From: Magnolia sinica
Lineage: Eukaryota > Streptophyta > Magnoliopsida > Magnoliales > Magnoliaceae
Assembly: GCF_029962835.1 (NCBI RefSeq)
Contig: NC_080588.1
Location: 66,612,001-66,676,000, forward strand
Reading direction: 5' to 3'
DNA: 64,000 nt
Shown here: one piece after another, positions 51,796 to 64,000 of the stretch
Layout: every line of letters starts with the position of its first letter
How positions within the stretch are numbered: the stretch's first letter is position 1
Notes under the pieces: generated by a model
The model's database searches: none
What the model was told of the DNA's origin: nothing
Seen by the model: only the letters and a program-made list of their open reading frames with translations
Program-made: the position numbers and the translations under genes

Positions 51796-54399
51796 ATGGA
51801 TAATAATACCTTGGAAAGTCAGGCATGTTCTCAATCATATCGAATGTTAGAATTTGATACTAAAATAGATGTTCAAGATGCAAGCCAGTGCAATGAAGAC
51901 GTAAGGCAAGATGTATTATTTAACACAGGTGACATGTAGATGAAGAACCAATACTAGGAATGGAGTTTTCTTCTAAAGAAAGTGCATACAAAACTTATAA
52001 TAGCTATGCTAAAAGATAAGGTTCAGTGCTCAAAGGGGATGGATACAAAAATTAGATGAAGATGTCATGGTTTTCAGACAATTTTTGTTGTTATAAAGAA
52101 GGTCAAAACCGATCTCCTGAGGTCTACCCGTCCGATTACAAGAACGATTTGTAAAGCAAGCATGATGATTAAGCTTCAGAAGAATGGAAAATACAGTGTG
52201 AATAAGTTTGTGGCAAAGCATAACCATGAGGTTGTTACACCAACGAATGTGCACATGTTAAGGTCACACAGAAGCTTGACTGATGATCAAAAAGCTGACA
52301 TAAATATCATAAATAATTTAGGAATAACACCACGAGCAGGTATCGAATATTTTAGTAGAAAAGCTGGAGGTCGAGAGAATATGGGTTTCACGCAAATTGA
52401 TTACAAGAACTATTTATAGAGAAAGCGAATGAAAGCGATAGAAAAGGGTAATGAAGGAGAAGAGTACTTTTAACAAAAACAAATTGATTATTCATCTTTC
52501 TTTTATGCTATACAAGTGGATAAAGATGATCAAATGATGAACATGTTTTGAGCAGATGAAAGGTTAGTAGTGGACTATAGAGTTTTTGGGGATGTCATTT
52601 TCGTTGATATTACCTTTAGAATAAATAGCTATGACCTTTTGTTCCATTTATTGGGGTCAATCATCATAAGCAGACTATAATATTTGGTGCGGCCTTACTA
52701 TATGATGAAACAATTGAATCTTTCAAGTGGTTATTTCAAACATTTTTAAGTACGATGTTAGGAAAACAACCAATGACAATAGTAACAGACCAAGAAATGG
52801 GCTATGGTTTATGGAAGAAATACATTTTATTTTGACATGAAAAGCACGCAATGAAGTGAGAGCAAGAATGGCGTATTGAAAAAATATTTGAGCTCCAAAT
52901 ACAATCTTTTACGTTTCTTCACTCATTACGAACGGGTATTGACCGAACGACAATTCAAGGAATGTAAAGCTGATTTCATTATGAGGCAGAATACCTAAGT
53001 ATTATTTGCTGATGTCATGATGTTAAAGGAAGCAACAAAAGTATACTCTCCAGAAATATTTGAAATATTTCAATATGAGTATAAAAAGTGGCGAAGTCAT
53101 GTAATGTTTAAATGTAGTGAGTTTGGAACGGTTGTCGAGTTTCAATTGTTTCTAAATGTAAAATAGAAGGACGTACCATTAAATTTGACTCATTATATAG
53201 GACAGTGAGGTGTATCTGCAAGAAATTTGAATTTGTGGGGATCTTATATAGTCACGTATTGAAAGTTTTAAATTATTATAATATAGACGTGCTTCATCCT
53301 CGTTATATTCTGAAGAGATGGCAAAGAGATGTAAAGGTAGGTTATGCTAAAGATTATACTGAGTTAACAATACATGGTGACCGCATTGTTACTTCAAGTA
53401 AACGGTACAATCACTTGTGTCACAAGCTTTTGAAAGTTGCGGCAATTGCCAAAGAACACGAAGAGGTCTTCAAAGTGGTTGATATGCAGATATATATCAT
53501 GATCAAGTGGTGGAATGTATGAAAAGAATCAAGGAACTTCCATTAATATCTACTGAAGTTGTTGAAGAAAGCAAAGATGATGAACGTACACGCTATTTGC
53601 CGACCAAAAGTATAGATACCAAACATGCACACTCTGAGTCGATAAAAAGTTTACATACTGAAGGTGCACCTTCTAATCCGACCGAAAGTGTATATACTAA
53701 AAGCACACGCCTTGAGTCAATAGAAATTGAAAACACTGGAAGCGGACACCCTGGGCCAACTGAAAAACAAGTTACTTTTGTTGATCGTATGGGTTCACAA
53801 ATTGTAAGAGAGATTAAAGTAAAGCCCAAAGTTCGGGGCAACCACCATGCATTTAAAAATCCACTAGATCAAGTAAGGAAGAAAAGATCCTTACCTGAAA
53901 CAGTTCAATCACAAGCAAGTCAAATGTTTATGGTAATGGGAAACAACCATACACCAAATGTCATTCACCATGCATCATTTCAACCTTCACATTATATGGT
54001 GATGGGATACCTTCCTGACCCTAGTGGATCTATCAATGCATCAGTGGCTCAGTGTAGGTACCAACTACCTAATGCTAGCATGTTCCAACATAACCTTTTC
54101 AACATCGGATGTCAGGTAAAAGTAAAAGTTAATTTAGTAAACTTGTAATATTTCATATTGCCATCTTAAAAAGAAAAAAGAGAAAAGAAAATAAAAGAAA
54201 GGAAGAATTTGTAATATTACATATAACATGTATATAATTTCTTCTTATTGGAGTTTTCATTATTATCTTGTTGATCTTTTAGAGTTCAAATATTACCGGA
54301 ATGAGTTGTTCTAAGTCTCAACCAAGTATTAACTTCTACCAGCAAATTCCCTCAAGCACCTTGCATGATTCATCCACGGGAAGTGTCTTGCCTAGCTAG
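51796..54399 (+). pseudogene. FAR1/FRS-family (MULE-derived) gene, decayed
   Basis: ATG at 51796. A FAR1 DNA-binding region can be read in pieces: PILGMEFSSKESAY (about 51952-51995), then a longer piece 52162-52419 with KFVAKHNHEVV and MLRSHRSLTDDQK. MULE transposase-like fragments follow (about 52490-52800, [20 protein letters not shown]), then a SWIM zinc-finger region at about 53210-53270 in which CxC is kept but the next Cys is Tyr (YSH for CSH). The C-terminal exon 53507-54117 is open, and a final exon about 54284-54399 (acceptor ttttag) ends in TAG. Stops and frameshifts in the N-terminal and transposase parts rule out a full product. FAR1/FRS proteins are nuclear regulators of far-red light signalling domesticated from Mutator transposases; the retained intron shows this is not a processed copy. 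It could instead be a decayed MULE transposase. Confidence 0.8.
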
Positions 54400-56079
54400 G
54401 TAAAAAGGATCATTTGTTTTTGGCATATTATTGAATATACTTTTTGAATTTATGAATGGTAAAAAATCGTATTAATTAATATGTGAATTTTCATATGCAG
54501 CCATCATTACCACCATATGATAACATTTGATCATTAGGATGTGAAGATTACCACCAACGTTCGAGTAATTAGTATTTCTTTTTCTCAAAGGTAAGCATGC
54601 TTTCTAAGTAGTATTCTAAGTTGATAGTACAAATTTTTGTATAACCCAATTTGTCTGATGTAACCCAATTTTTATCTTGGATGCATGTAGAGATGTAACT
54701 ATTGTGAGGGGCAGGCCAACTCTTTTTGTCTGGCCTTTCTGATTGGCAATAAGATTTCGAAGTGCGGTTAAATTCCCGCAGGGTTTTTTCAATCAGCCAT
54801 AATGTATAGTTTCCTTTTTGAGTTTTTTTTTTTTAATGATTGGAGTGGACCAGCCCTTTTTGTCAGGCCCGAATGATTGTACAACTATACAAGAAAGGGA
54901 GTAGAACAAGCATCTAACAGTTTTTTGTACCCATTGTTTTAAAGGTCACGGTTTCCAAGCTCATCCTTATAATTAAACAACAGGGACTACAAAGTGAAGA
55001 AAGATTGGTTTTTTTTTTTTTTTTTTTCAAATTTTGTAAAGTCTTTGTGAAGAAAGATTGATTGAAAAGCATGAAGGGGGTTGCAAGGTTTTCATCTTTG
55101 TTCAATAGGCATGGATACGGATATCAAAAAGCATTTAAAATGTAATGTTTTATGTTGTTAATGGGAATATGCTGAAATTGAATTTGCTTGAGAAGACTCA
55201 ACTTTCCATCTATACTTGCATTTTTTCTTTAACACGTAAATTATTGAAAAAATATACGATGAAACAAAATCAGTGAATGCATTTTTGTTTCCAGTCTATA
55301 TTAAGATGATTTTCAATAGGCATGGAATGAAAAAGTTTGAAATGTTTCCGGTCAATACAATCATCGAAATGTTTAAAACCTTAGTTATTCCAATGAAAAA
55401 GATAGGATCATTGAGAGATTGAGCTCAAAATCATAATTGAGCTTATTTCAGGCTGGACTTGAAAGGAATGTAGTCATGATTTGAGGATTACAATGCTATT
55501 GAAGTATAATTCAATTCACTTCTGCATCCAAATGCAGCCTGAAGGAATGCCACATATACCTCCATATGGAAAACCTTAAACTATGTCATTGTTGTACAAT
55601 TCAATTCACTTTTGCATCTAAATGCAGCCTAAAGCAATTCACACATACCTCCACATGGAAGACCCAAAGGATCCCATGAGCATCCTAATTTCAAAATGCA
55701 CTTAGATCCCCAGCCGTAGATCCAAAGCAAGGTCAACATCCAAATTTCAAAGTGCCCCCGATCCCCAGCCTTAGATCCAAATCAAGGTTGGATGAAGAAT
55801 CACGTTCTCTAGTGGGGCAGGCAAGTCCCAAGTCCAAATCACACTACTTGGTTGTGACAACTTATAAAATCTTTCGACAAATGCCACACTTGTGGCCCAA
55901 ACACCCTCTTACAACTAGAGCATTGGAACATGTAGTTCAAAGCCAAGTGGGTAACATCCATGTGATCCATCATCACCACGAGTCCAATAGAGCCGCCTAA
56001 TTTAGGCAGGCACCAATCAACCAAAACAGAAAGTGTATTGCATTTGTTATGAAAATATTTGCTAGCAACACTAGACACA
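54400..56079. other. Intergenic, short tandem duplications
   Basis: At about 55.50-55.66 kb a roughly 97-bp unit ('acaattcaattcacttttgc') occurs twice, and at 55.68-55.79 kb a roughly 65-bp unit ('gatccccagcc.tagatcc') occurs twice. No gene recognised. Confidence 0.5.
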
Positions 56080-57725
56080 TGTCACGCCTCAGTTTTCAGA
56101 ACCTGAGTATAGAACTCATTTCCCAAAAACCCTAGTGTTTAATAAATTAGGTAAATAACAGTATGTTAAAATTAGAGTGCGATAGCATAAACAAGCGTAG
56201 ATAATATCATTTAATCAGATATTAAGATCCTGGTCCACTTATATGGGGACCTTAAATACAAAATTTATAAGTTTAAGTGTGCTAAGACAAAAAGAAAAGA
56301 AAAGAAGGAAATACTGCATCTATTGATTTAGTCCATAATATTCCACCGCCTCCTGATGCGGCTCTTCCTCGTAGTAACCCTCCTCTAATCTTGCTACCAT
56401 AACATCGGGGCCCGCGCCGTACTCATCCCCGTCTAAACCTGCATTCTTTGTATGATTGAACATTAGATGAATGAGTGGCAAGCTCAATGTGAATTCTCCC
56501 CAAGATTACACACCGCTACCTTAGACAAGTATAGTTTAAAACATAACAAGGCATACAAAACAATACAAAATGCAGTCTTATTTAATGCATGAATGTATGA
56601 GTGCACATCAACTGGAGATGCTCATCTAGTTGGCTTTTAGGCGAAACCCATGCATGTGACCGGTCACCAGCGAAAGTACATAGTACATGCATAGTACCAA
56701 ACTCACCAGAAGTGGGTCGATAGTCGATGGTCTGGGAGCTAGCGAAACAATACCACGACTAAGGGCACGTGCTACGACATCCAGAATTATTCACCCGTCA
56801 TCACCCGTATACTATGAATGCATGATTAGCCCAACCGTTATTACTCCATTTGCAACCAGCTTATTTAAATAACTCAAAGGTCACTACGGGGGATTCATCA
56901 CCCAGCGTAGGCCGACAGCTCGGGCATAGTATCTCATTCCTACCATCCCCGGCTCATGAGTTTACCACCTTAGGATGCTTAATAGAACCCGTCAACAAGT
57001 GACCAATCAATTTCGATATAGGGGGGAAATTTACCACTGCATGGTTGAATGGGAATGAACTGTCAAAGCCACAAGGGCAAATACCAAATCTTGGGTTTAA
57101 AGGTAAATCGTTGCGATAAAAGGATGTACGTTATAAATACCAAATTGAGACGGTAGGGCAACATTGAATCAAGACGGTAAATAATTCATCCTAAGGCTAT
57201 GTAGGCGAGAACATCCCATGGATGGTAAATCCCATAAATAATCCACCACTAAAATAACCTCCAAGTAGAGGATCTATTCATTACCTGTCTTGTTATACCC
57301 TAAGTGTGGACTCTCATACATAGGTGGAGATTCCCCTATTTAATGTAGAGATTTTGATTCCATGAGCGTCTTGTAAGCAAATCAATGATATGTGGAGGTG
57401 TGTGAATACAACATAGCAGTTATGTGTTGTTAATAGATTTTGAACTATCATCAAGGCATAAACTAATAGTTAAAGTGAAGTTCAAAATGTAGATTTAACG
57501 ATCATCGCATGTGAACACAGTTTGAGTTGCTAATTAAATTAAAATCTAATTAACATGTATAGTTTAGTATTTAATTCACATAATCATGGTTTGCAAATTC
57601 TCAATCATGGGTCAATGTAAGTCAATTAACATGATTTAATACTTTAGGGTAAACAATCCAAGTTCTAAGCTATTAATCGTAATCTAAACGGAAAACCATC
57701 CTTGAACTAACTTAGAGATGGAAAG

Positions 57726-58449
57726 TGATGTAGAGCGGGTCGCGGACAGTTTCATGGCCAAGATGGATCAGAAAAGACCCATTCGACGACAAAAGTGATC
57801 CGGACCGTTGGACCTTAGATCAGGCATATCTTGCAATCCGGAATGAGTTATCTGATGTAAAATATATGATTTTGGGGTAGAACGAGCTACTTTAGCCAAC
57901 CAACCTGGCTATGCTGGGCTACACAACCTGAAATTGTGAAAAAACCCTGAATCGACGGTAGTTTCGCTGTTTTAATTTCGTTTTTACTATAAATAGTAAG
58001 TTTTAGCTTGATTATAACTCTTCATCCGTCGGGCTTTAGGAGTTGCGCCCAACGTGAAAAGAGCTTAGAATAATTAGGAGAACGGTTTAGTGAAACCAAA
58101 TAGGACACTTACTATTTTTGGCCGAAAACCTTTCGCACTAGTAGACATCACGACCATCTATAAATAGTACGTTTACTATTTATAGTAAGTCGCGAATTTT
58201 AGGAGTTTTAGTTGTAGTTTGATTCTGATTTCTTTCCCATTGCTTGGTACCCCTATTTAAAGGGTTGTGAACTCGTTTTTATGCATTTATTAATCAATTT
58301 TGAATTTATTAGAATTTATTCCTATTTTCTGCTTTCTTTCCTCGTGGATTCGAGAAGTCTCTGTGAGGAGTCCAGAGAAGTTCCGTGGATTAGGAATAGT
58401 TATCCTCTTGAGGAAGACGGTGCTCGACCTCACGTCCTCCCCTGCGTCA
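57726..58449 (+). mobile_element. Solo LTR of the gypsy family, nested in the 56-61.5 kb unit
   Basis: 724 bp, starts TGATGTAGAG and ends CCTGCGTCA, aligning end to end with the LTR at 4852-5553. A perfect 5-bp target duplication gaaag lies at 57721-57725 and 58450-58454. No internal sequence is attached. Confidence 0.93.
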
Positions 58450-59762
58450 GAAAGCTTAAGGGGAAATGTCATCACCTTGTTGGCGGAGCTTCCCGATTAT
58501 AGAGGTAAGTGGCGTAGTGGTATAGGAAACCCAACCTCTTGTTGTCTAGCCATTGGCTTCAAATTTTAATGCTAGGCCTGTGAGCTTTGAGCAAGTCAAG
58601 ACCAATGATCATACATTTGAATTGTTTTCCAATTCACTTTAAATAAGGGAATCCTACTAACCTTATCTTGAATTCAGAACGTGCAGCTAGCTAAATTAGC
58701 TAGACCCCTTGGCCCATATGGATGTGCCTAGTGGATCCCAAGTTTGAATTGAAATGGTAGCCACACATTATTAAAGTTTGGCTGGTATGACTGATTTAAG
58801 CTTGGCTATGGGCTTACCTTGCTAGTTATGACCGCAGAAGAGGTGAGCTTATTCGAGCTTGCCCTAGTAGTGGTTATATACAGCCCAACGACCTTATTTA
58901 AGTGTCAATCTACACGTGTTGATTCTGTCAGCTAGAATCACTTGGCACAAGGTGAGTCTATCCAAGAACCGAGTCAACCTGTCATGTTTAGGTGGTTACC
59001 TGACGGCAATAGGTTCAAACCGTTGTTCGCCATTTGAGTTTAGAGATAAATGTGGTTGTGAGAGGGTCCACGATTTGCACCTTGGTTTTAGCAAGCAAGG
59101 CCTGAGTCAAACTCGGTTTGACCCGGTAGCCAGCCAACTCCCTTTCTCCTCTACTGTCTCCTTCTTTCCCTTCCTTTCACCCCTCTTACTAGACGGACAA
59201 AGGCCCCACAATGGCTATCTGGTCAACGTGGGACCCGACGGACTCGTTTCAGTCTAATAACAGAGGATGATCGATCATCAGAGTCCAGCCGTCCATCCCT
59301 CCATACCCCCTCCTAATGGTGCATCGGGATGAGAGCGAAATGATGCTACCGATTGTAGCCGATGATGTGATGAGGTGAGTTGGCTAGCTGGGTTCGGTCA
59401 GGGACTCTAACTCAGTTGAATGGCAGTGAGAGACAGCGTGGGGTTTTGGAGCTTGACTTGGACGACACCAGTCAATCTAACCTTCGAGGTAGGATGGTGG
59501 AACAAACCCAACTGGCCTCACCTACATGGGCAGCGAGTCCTGACTCGACTCGATTCAAGCTACAGGAACGGCCAGGTGCAGGCAGATCGCGCTGACTCGG
59601 CACGGTCGACTGAGTCAATTGGTGCAGTGTGGCACGACGCTCACTCTCCCTCTATTTCTCTTCCCCCTTATTGTGATGTCTTTGGTCTGCACTGACCCAA
59701 TTCGATTCGAACTGTCCGGTTCAACTTGGTGCAGTGCAGCACCAAGTTCACTCACTCGCTTG

Positions 59763-59768
<6 letters not shown>

Positions 59769-59824
<56 letters not shown>
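59769..59824. repeat. (CT)n microsatellite
   Basis: An uninterrupted CT run inside the long LTR-like unit. The Ser-Leu repeat proteins read from it are artefacts. Confidence 0.9.
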
Positions 59825-59828
<4 letters not shown>

Positions 59829-61522
59829 CTATCTGGCTTTGGTCTCTCTCTCCCTCTCTTTTCTATCTGGCTTTGGTGAGAATCCCGAGGAACGGTTCTA
59901 TTTATAGACGTAAGGTAGCCCTAGTCGTTTCAGTGGACAGCTGAGATTCGTGTGGCCCTACTCACATTTTCTTTTCTTCCTCCAGTGAGCATGGATCCGA
60001 TCTGTTGTGATCAGGGATGGATTTCCATCACCAGGGTCCATCAGAAAAGCAACTTCGATCTTAAAATGGGGCCCATGTCATGATGGTGGGTTTCTTATTT
60101 TAACAGGGAAGAATATGATGTGGCCGTTAATGACCGATTTTTATCTATGGGCTAAATAGGTGATCTGGTCTGTTTGGACAGTTTAGATGGAACCGTTGAT
60201 CACTGTGGGGCCCACCTTTTCCAGCAATCATCACAGTTTTATCCATCTCGTGAGTTTTTCCAGCCTCTGACATTTTCGCGTGAGATGAGAAGCTTCTGGC
60301 TTCAGAGTTGTCGTTGCCCTAGAGGGGACAGTTGAGATTTTCCTACGGGACTCAAGGAGCTACTCGGATCGTTCCAGCGGAACTTTCCCGAAGTGGGAAT
60401 GTCTCTCACGCCTTTTCTTGCCACAGTCGGGTGCTTACCCATTCTCGGCAGTGAAGGGAAGGCACAGATTTCTGTTTGGAGGGACAGTTGGTATGGAGAG
60501 GAGGGGATTGACGCGGATTGCCCTTGTGGCAGTCCCGAAACCTTCTGCTTTGGGAAAACATCACCGCACGCTCCCAGCTGGCCCTAGCTCATGTACATGC
60601 ACATTTGCATGGGCCGGATTGTTCGAGGCTGATCTGGTCGTCCGGGGTCTCCTCACCCGATGGACGGCTTAGATCACACAGATGGAGGCCGGAGGTGGGC
60701 CATCACTTGTCTAAAACGGACATCATCCGTTCAAATGCGTGGGGGGCGGGAAAACGGGAGAAACTCCCTTCTTTTGTGAAAATCGTCGGGTCAGCATATG
60801 TTTGACCGCCTAAGCGGTCCGGTGTGTTGTGTTCACTCCGCCTGTCTTGCACGTACACTCTATTGTGGACCCTATAGTGATGGAATCGTAAAATCCGTAC
60901 CGTTCATTCTCCTAAGTGTTCCGATTTGAAGGGTCGGGCCAAAGATCAGGACGATCCAATACTCGGGTAGCCCATAAGTCATGATCGAAGTGCCCACTTA
61001 TGGATTTCTACTGATTTGAGGGTCAGATCCCCCTATGCTCAGGTATTAACGGTCCAAAGGGTCCTATAGTTATGGGTATGTCTAGGCCCAACCATTTTTC
61101 CTGTTGAGCATACCTAGAACTATGTTTTCCATGAGCCATTACTATATGTGTACGCCTAGACACCTAGCCATTTGCTCACTTATTTATAAGGTCCACCTCT
61201 GATCAGAGCCATCGGTGTGGGTTGTCTATCCAACTCCAGGTACGTCTACTCTTTGAGCAGCTGGTGGTTGGATCCCATAACTCAATGGTTTTGATGGGGA
61301 GATTGATTGTTAGGTTAATCCATGGGGCCAACAGATGTTTTGTTTAGTTTCCTAGAAGGTCTTCGTGACGTGTCCATGTGTCAATGAGTTGTCCTGATGA
61401 ACGGTTGGAGTTCATTCTCACCATCTTGGTTTAGGTTAGAATCATTTATTAATTAACAATTTCATCAACAAAGGTTTTAATGGTAATACCTGTGTACCAG
61501 AGGTGCGGGGTGTTACAACACA

Positions 61523-62111
61523 CGTCAACTCAATACCCCTTATCGTACTGAGTTATTCAGTACATAATCCGATTCCCTTGTGAACATCATCCATCATTTT
61601 TAAGGGCAATGAATACAGACAAATCTAATTCAATTCCATTTTAAATTCACATTAAAGCCACATTTAATTCACATCATACCCATTGCTTGTGATCATACAT
61701 TGATAGATATTCAAATCAAACAAGAGTGATGTATTCCCCTATATATAATTACAACCACCTTAATTTCACTGACAAAAATTACAGCCGAAAGGTAAGGCGC
61801 AATGCATAACAATGGCGTCTTTCCAATGCAACTCTGATTACACAATTCACAGATACTACAAAATATATGTGTGAAGTCAACATCCTTGCAAAGCACTCGA
61901 TCGTCCATTCACTAAACAACCATTTCCAGCATATTGCAGTGCATCCACTGTGAAGATTACAGTCATGTTCAGTATTTGCAGCTTGCAACTAGGGACCTCG
62001 CTCATCATAATTCAAAAATCACTTTGACCATACAGTTGTTTGCTCTACTAAAATCTACAATTCCAAACAACACCAATTAATCACCAAAGTTATCAATAAT
62101 TTAAAATTTAG
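61523..62111. other. Intergenic, no gene recognised
   Basis: Starts with a piece resembling the tip of the Mutator-like MITE (cgtactgagttattcagtac...ccgattccc, about 61542-61576). The rest is A/T-rich without coding signal. Confidence 0.4.
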
Positions 62112-62252
62112 TTGATGAATGTAGTCAATGAGATTTAGTGGTAGACTCCGAGGAGTTTCAACACGAGGTCTTGGGTTCAATACCCATAGGTGGTGAAATA
62201 CCACTACGGAGTGTGTGTGTCGGGTGGGTGTGTAATTAAAAAAAAAAAAAAA
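62112..62252 (+). mobile_element. tRNA-derived SINE-like element
   Basis: An A-box-like TTTAGTGGTAGACTCC (about 62134-62149) is followed by a full B-box match GGTTCAATACC (62174-62184), then a short body and an A15 tail (62238-62252). This is the layout of plant SINEs transcribed by RNA polymerase III. A tRNA gene is unlikely because no acceptor stem is seen. The ends and target duplication are not settled. Confidence 0.5.
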
Positions 62253-63117
62253 TCTTTATCACACACTCCTCAGTCAATCAACATGAAGGTCACTTACTAC
62301 ACAGATCTTGCACATGCCCATCACATATGCCAACATGGCATACATGCACCAAATCCAAATTGTGGACACCACTGCTGATGCAACAGGGGAAAGAAAATCA
62401 CATGCATCAATCAATCCCTAACCTACCTAATCAATGAACACTTGCAAAACTGAATGTGGATAATTAATGGTTTTCCTTTTTAATCGTCAATTTGATGAAC
62501 ACAAGATACACAACTTGCATCTGGTCCAGATTGACTGAGGAGTGTCTGATGAATGTGGTCAATGAGATTTTGTAAGCACATACGTACAATTAAGGAAAAA
62601 AAAAAAAACAATTCCAGATGGTTGAATACAACAGCATAAACATTTTTTTTTTTATTTTAAAAAAGAGAGCATTTTTTTAGAAAATGTAACAACTTTGGTC
62701 CCTACAATCAAACTGGAGGCGATTTTTTTTTTTTAGAAAGAACATTTAAGGTGACAGTAACTCACTAAAATAATCATATTGCTGCTAAAGCGAAGAATCC
62801 TAATCAAAATTGTAAATAAAAAAAAAAAAACTTAATCAAAATCGTAATGAAGATCCTAATCAAAACCCTAATCAAAATTTCAAAAAGAAAAAAAACCTAA
62901 TTTAGGATTTTCAGTCTATAATCTCTAATACCTAATTATGGATTAAAAATTATTGAAAACCATAACTAGATAAAAATTGAAAGTCCCCAATTAGATTTAC
63001 AAATGCAAAACCCTAATTAGGGATTAAAAATCAAAACATCCAAAATATATTCACGATTGCAAAACTCTAATTAAGGTTTCAATATTCAACGTTAGAGAGA
63101 GAGACATGTTGTAATGG

Positions 63118-63180
<63 letters not shown>

Positions 63181-64000
63181 CATAGAGAACAAGAGCGAGA
63201 GAGCGAGCTCCCTCATGTTTTTTTTTTTTTTCGCAGTACTGGAGAGAGCTAGCGACAAAGATGCCGAGTAAGAGGAGACGAGAGGTTGATAGTTGGTTTT
63301 TTTCTTCAGTTGTGGAGAGATGCGCAATAGATCTTTTTACATTTCTTTTCACAGAAGAGAGAGAAAGGCTAACGGCGTTTGTTTTGGCATTTGGAGGAGG
63401 GAAGCGGCCCCACATCTTAGAGCCAATGGGCTCTTCCCATGTCAACTTAATACCCCTTAGGGTACTGAGTTACTTAGGGGTCGTTTGGCACTGTGGATTG
63501 GAAGGGATTGGAGGGGATTGGAGAGGATTGGCAATCCCCTAGCTGTTTGGCAGCATAAAGTATCCGGGGGTTTCAAATCCTAGGGGGTTTCTAATTCCCT
63601 CTTTGAGGGGGTTTGCAATCCATGGTGAGAGCTTGGATTACACCTAAAATCATTTCAATAGTTGCAGGTGTAACATGTGTGTCATTGTACACTATCATTC
63701 TATTGGGCACATGGCCCACTAATGATGATCAGCACCGTCCAAACATTGTCCTGTAAATCAGCACCGTCCAAACATTGTCCAGTACTGGCCAAACATTGTC
63801 CATATTAATCAACGATTATAAATCGTTGGTTAGTCACACAGACTTGATCTTGTGCTTGCGGTCCCTCAGAGACTTGGAATTTCATCGTTTTCAGGCAAAC
63901 CATATATTTCAGCGGGCTTATACAACCATAGTGTCAAAAATTATATATCTCACTAATTAGGGATATTATAGTTGATTTAGTAATTAAATTCAAACCCCTG
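62253..64000. repeat. Intergenic, A/T-rich with (GA)n and T/A homopolymers
   Basis: A pure (GA)n run lies at about 63119-63178 and several A or T runs of 10-15 bases lie at 62.6-63.2 kb. The stretch 62.8-63.07 kb repeats 'aaaccctaatta' words. From about 63480 a 'tcgtttggcactgtggattgg' sequence resembles the start of a Tourist-like MITE. No gene recognised. Confidence 0.5.

Larger units (their letters stand above)
56080..61517 (+). mobile_element. Putative very long solo LTR with 5-bp target duplication
   Basis: Begins TGTCACGCCTCAG and ends GGTGCGGGGTGTTACA. Flanks acaca at 56075-56079 and 61518-61522 form a perfect 5-bp target duplication. The 5438-bp interval (about 4.7 kb without the nested LTR) has no gag-pol domains. 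A TATA-like TATTTATAGACG is near 59899. TGTCAC...GTTACA ends and multi-kilobase LTRs are known from Del/Tekay-type gypsy elements, so a solo LTR of such an element is the best reading. A non-autonomous element whose two LTRs I failed to spot remains possible. Orientation is inferred from the TATA-like box and ends. Confidence 0.6.

Noticed and set aside
59619..59944. Open frames with long Ser-Leu repeats
   Set aside because: They are readings of the (CT)n microsatellite and have no independent coding support. The same applies to the Tyr-Ile frames at 11621-11995 and 30318-30530 and the Ser-Leu frames at 63079-63445.
62130..62190. Possible tRNA gene
   Set aside because: Internal promoter boxes are present, but there is no paired acceptor stem or anticodon arm, and an A15 tail follows, so a SINE fits better.
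63240..63542. Possible first exon near the right edge (starts MPSKRRREV)
   Set aside because: The frame is basic and short, next to (GA)n and T runs, with no domain and no convincing donor; chance is likely.

Overview
This is plant nuclear DNA. It has multi-exon genes with GT-AG introns, plant LTR retrotransposons of the Ty1/copia and Ty3/gypsy types, many miniature inverted-repeat elements (MITEs), and long CT, AT and GA microsatellites. The very frequent GGGCCCAC and 'catcatggtgggg' spacer modules recall woody magnoliid genomes, but that placement is only an impression.

Two host genes can be reconstructed completely, both on the + strand. (1) A rhamnogalacturonate lyase (polysaccharide lyase family 4) has 13 exons between 2140 and 23245, which join into an open frame of 643 codons. 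It is inflated by transposons: a truncated Ty3/gypsy element, a near-complete Ty1/copia element and a solo LTR all lie in its introns. Exons 3-5 are present twice, on either side of the gypsy element. (2) A trehalose-6-phosphate phosphatase has 10 exons between 37613 and 42550 (393 codons), with the HAD-phosphatase motifs intact. Its promoter and the first 27 codons are also present as a diverged upstream duplicate (about 32.1-34.4 kb). A third locus, 51.8-54.4 kb, is a decayed FAR1/FRS (MULE-derived) transcription-factor-like gene.

Layout: 0-1.6 kb, 5' end of a copia element on the - strand with an open gag; 1.6-23.2 kb, lyase gene; 23.2-32 kb, intergenic MITEs, a hAT-like MITE and microsatellites; 32-37.6 kb, duplicated phosphatase promoter with MITEs; 37.6-42.6 kb, phosphatase gene with an intronic triplication and an LTR relic; 42.6-51.6 kb, MITE-rich spacer with a nested MITE pair; 51.8-54.4 kb, FRS pseudogene; 56.1-61.5 kb, a 5.4-kb TG...CA unit with 5-bp target duplication (putative long solo LTR) carrying a nested gypsy solo LTR; 61.5-64 kb, SINE-like element and (GA)n.

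The two intact genes are not obviously functionally linked: one trims pectin rhamnogalacturonan I in the cell wall, the other makes trehalose from trehalose-6-phosphate. No operon-like or defence-like system is visible. The most notable structures are the exon 3-5 duplication, whose second copy carries the empty insertion site of the gypsy element, and the duplicated phosphatase promoter with a truncated first exon.
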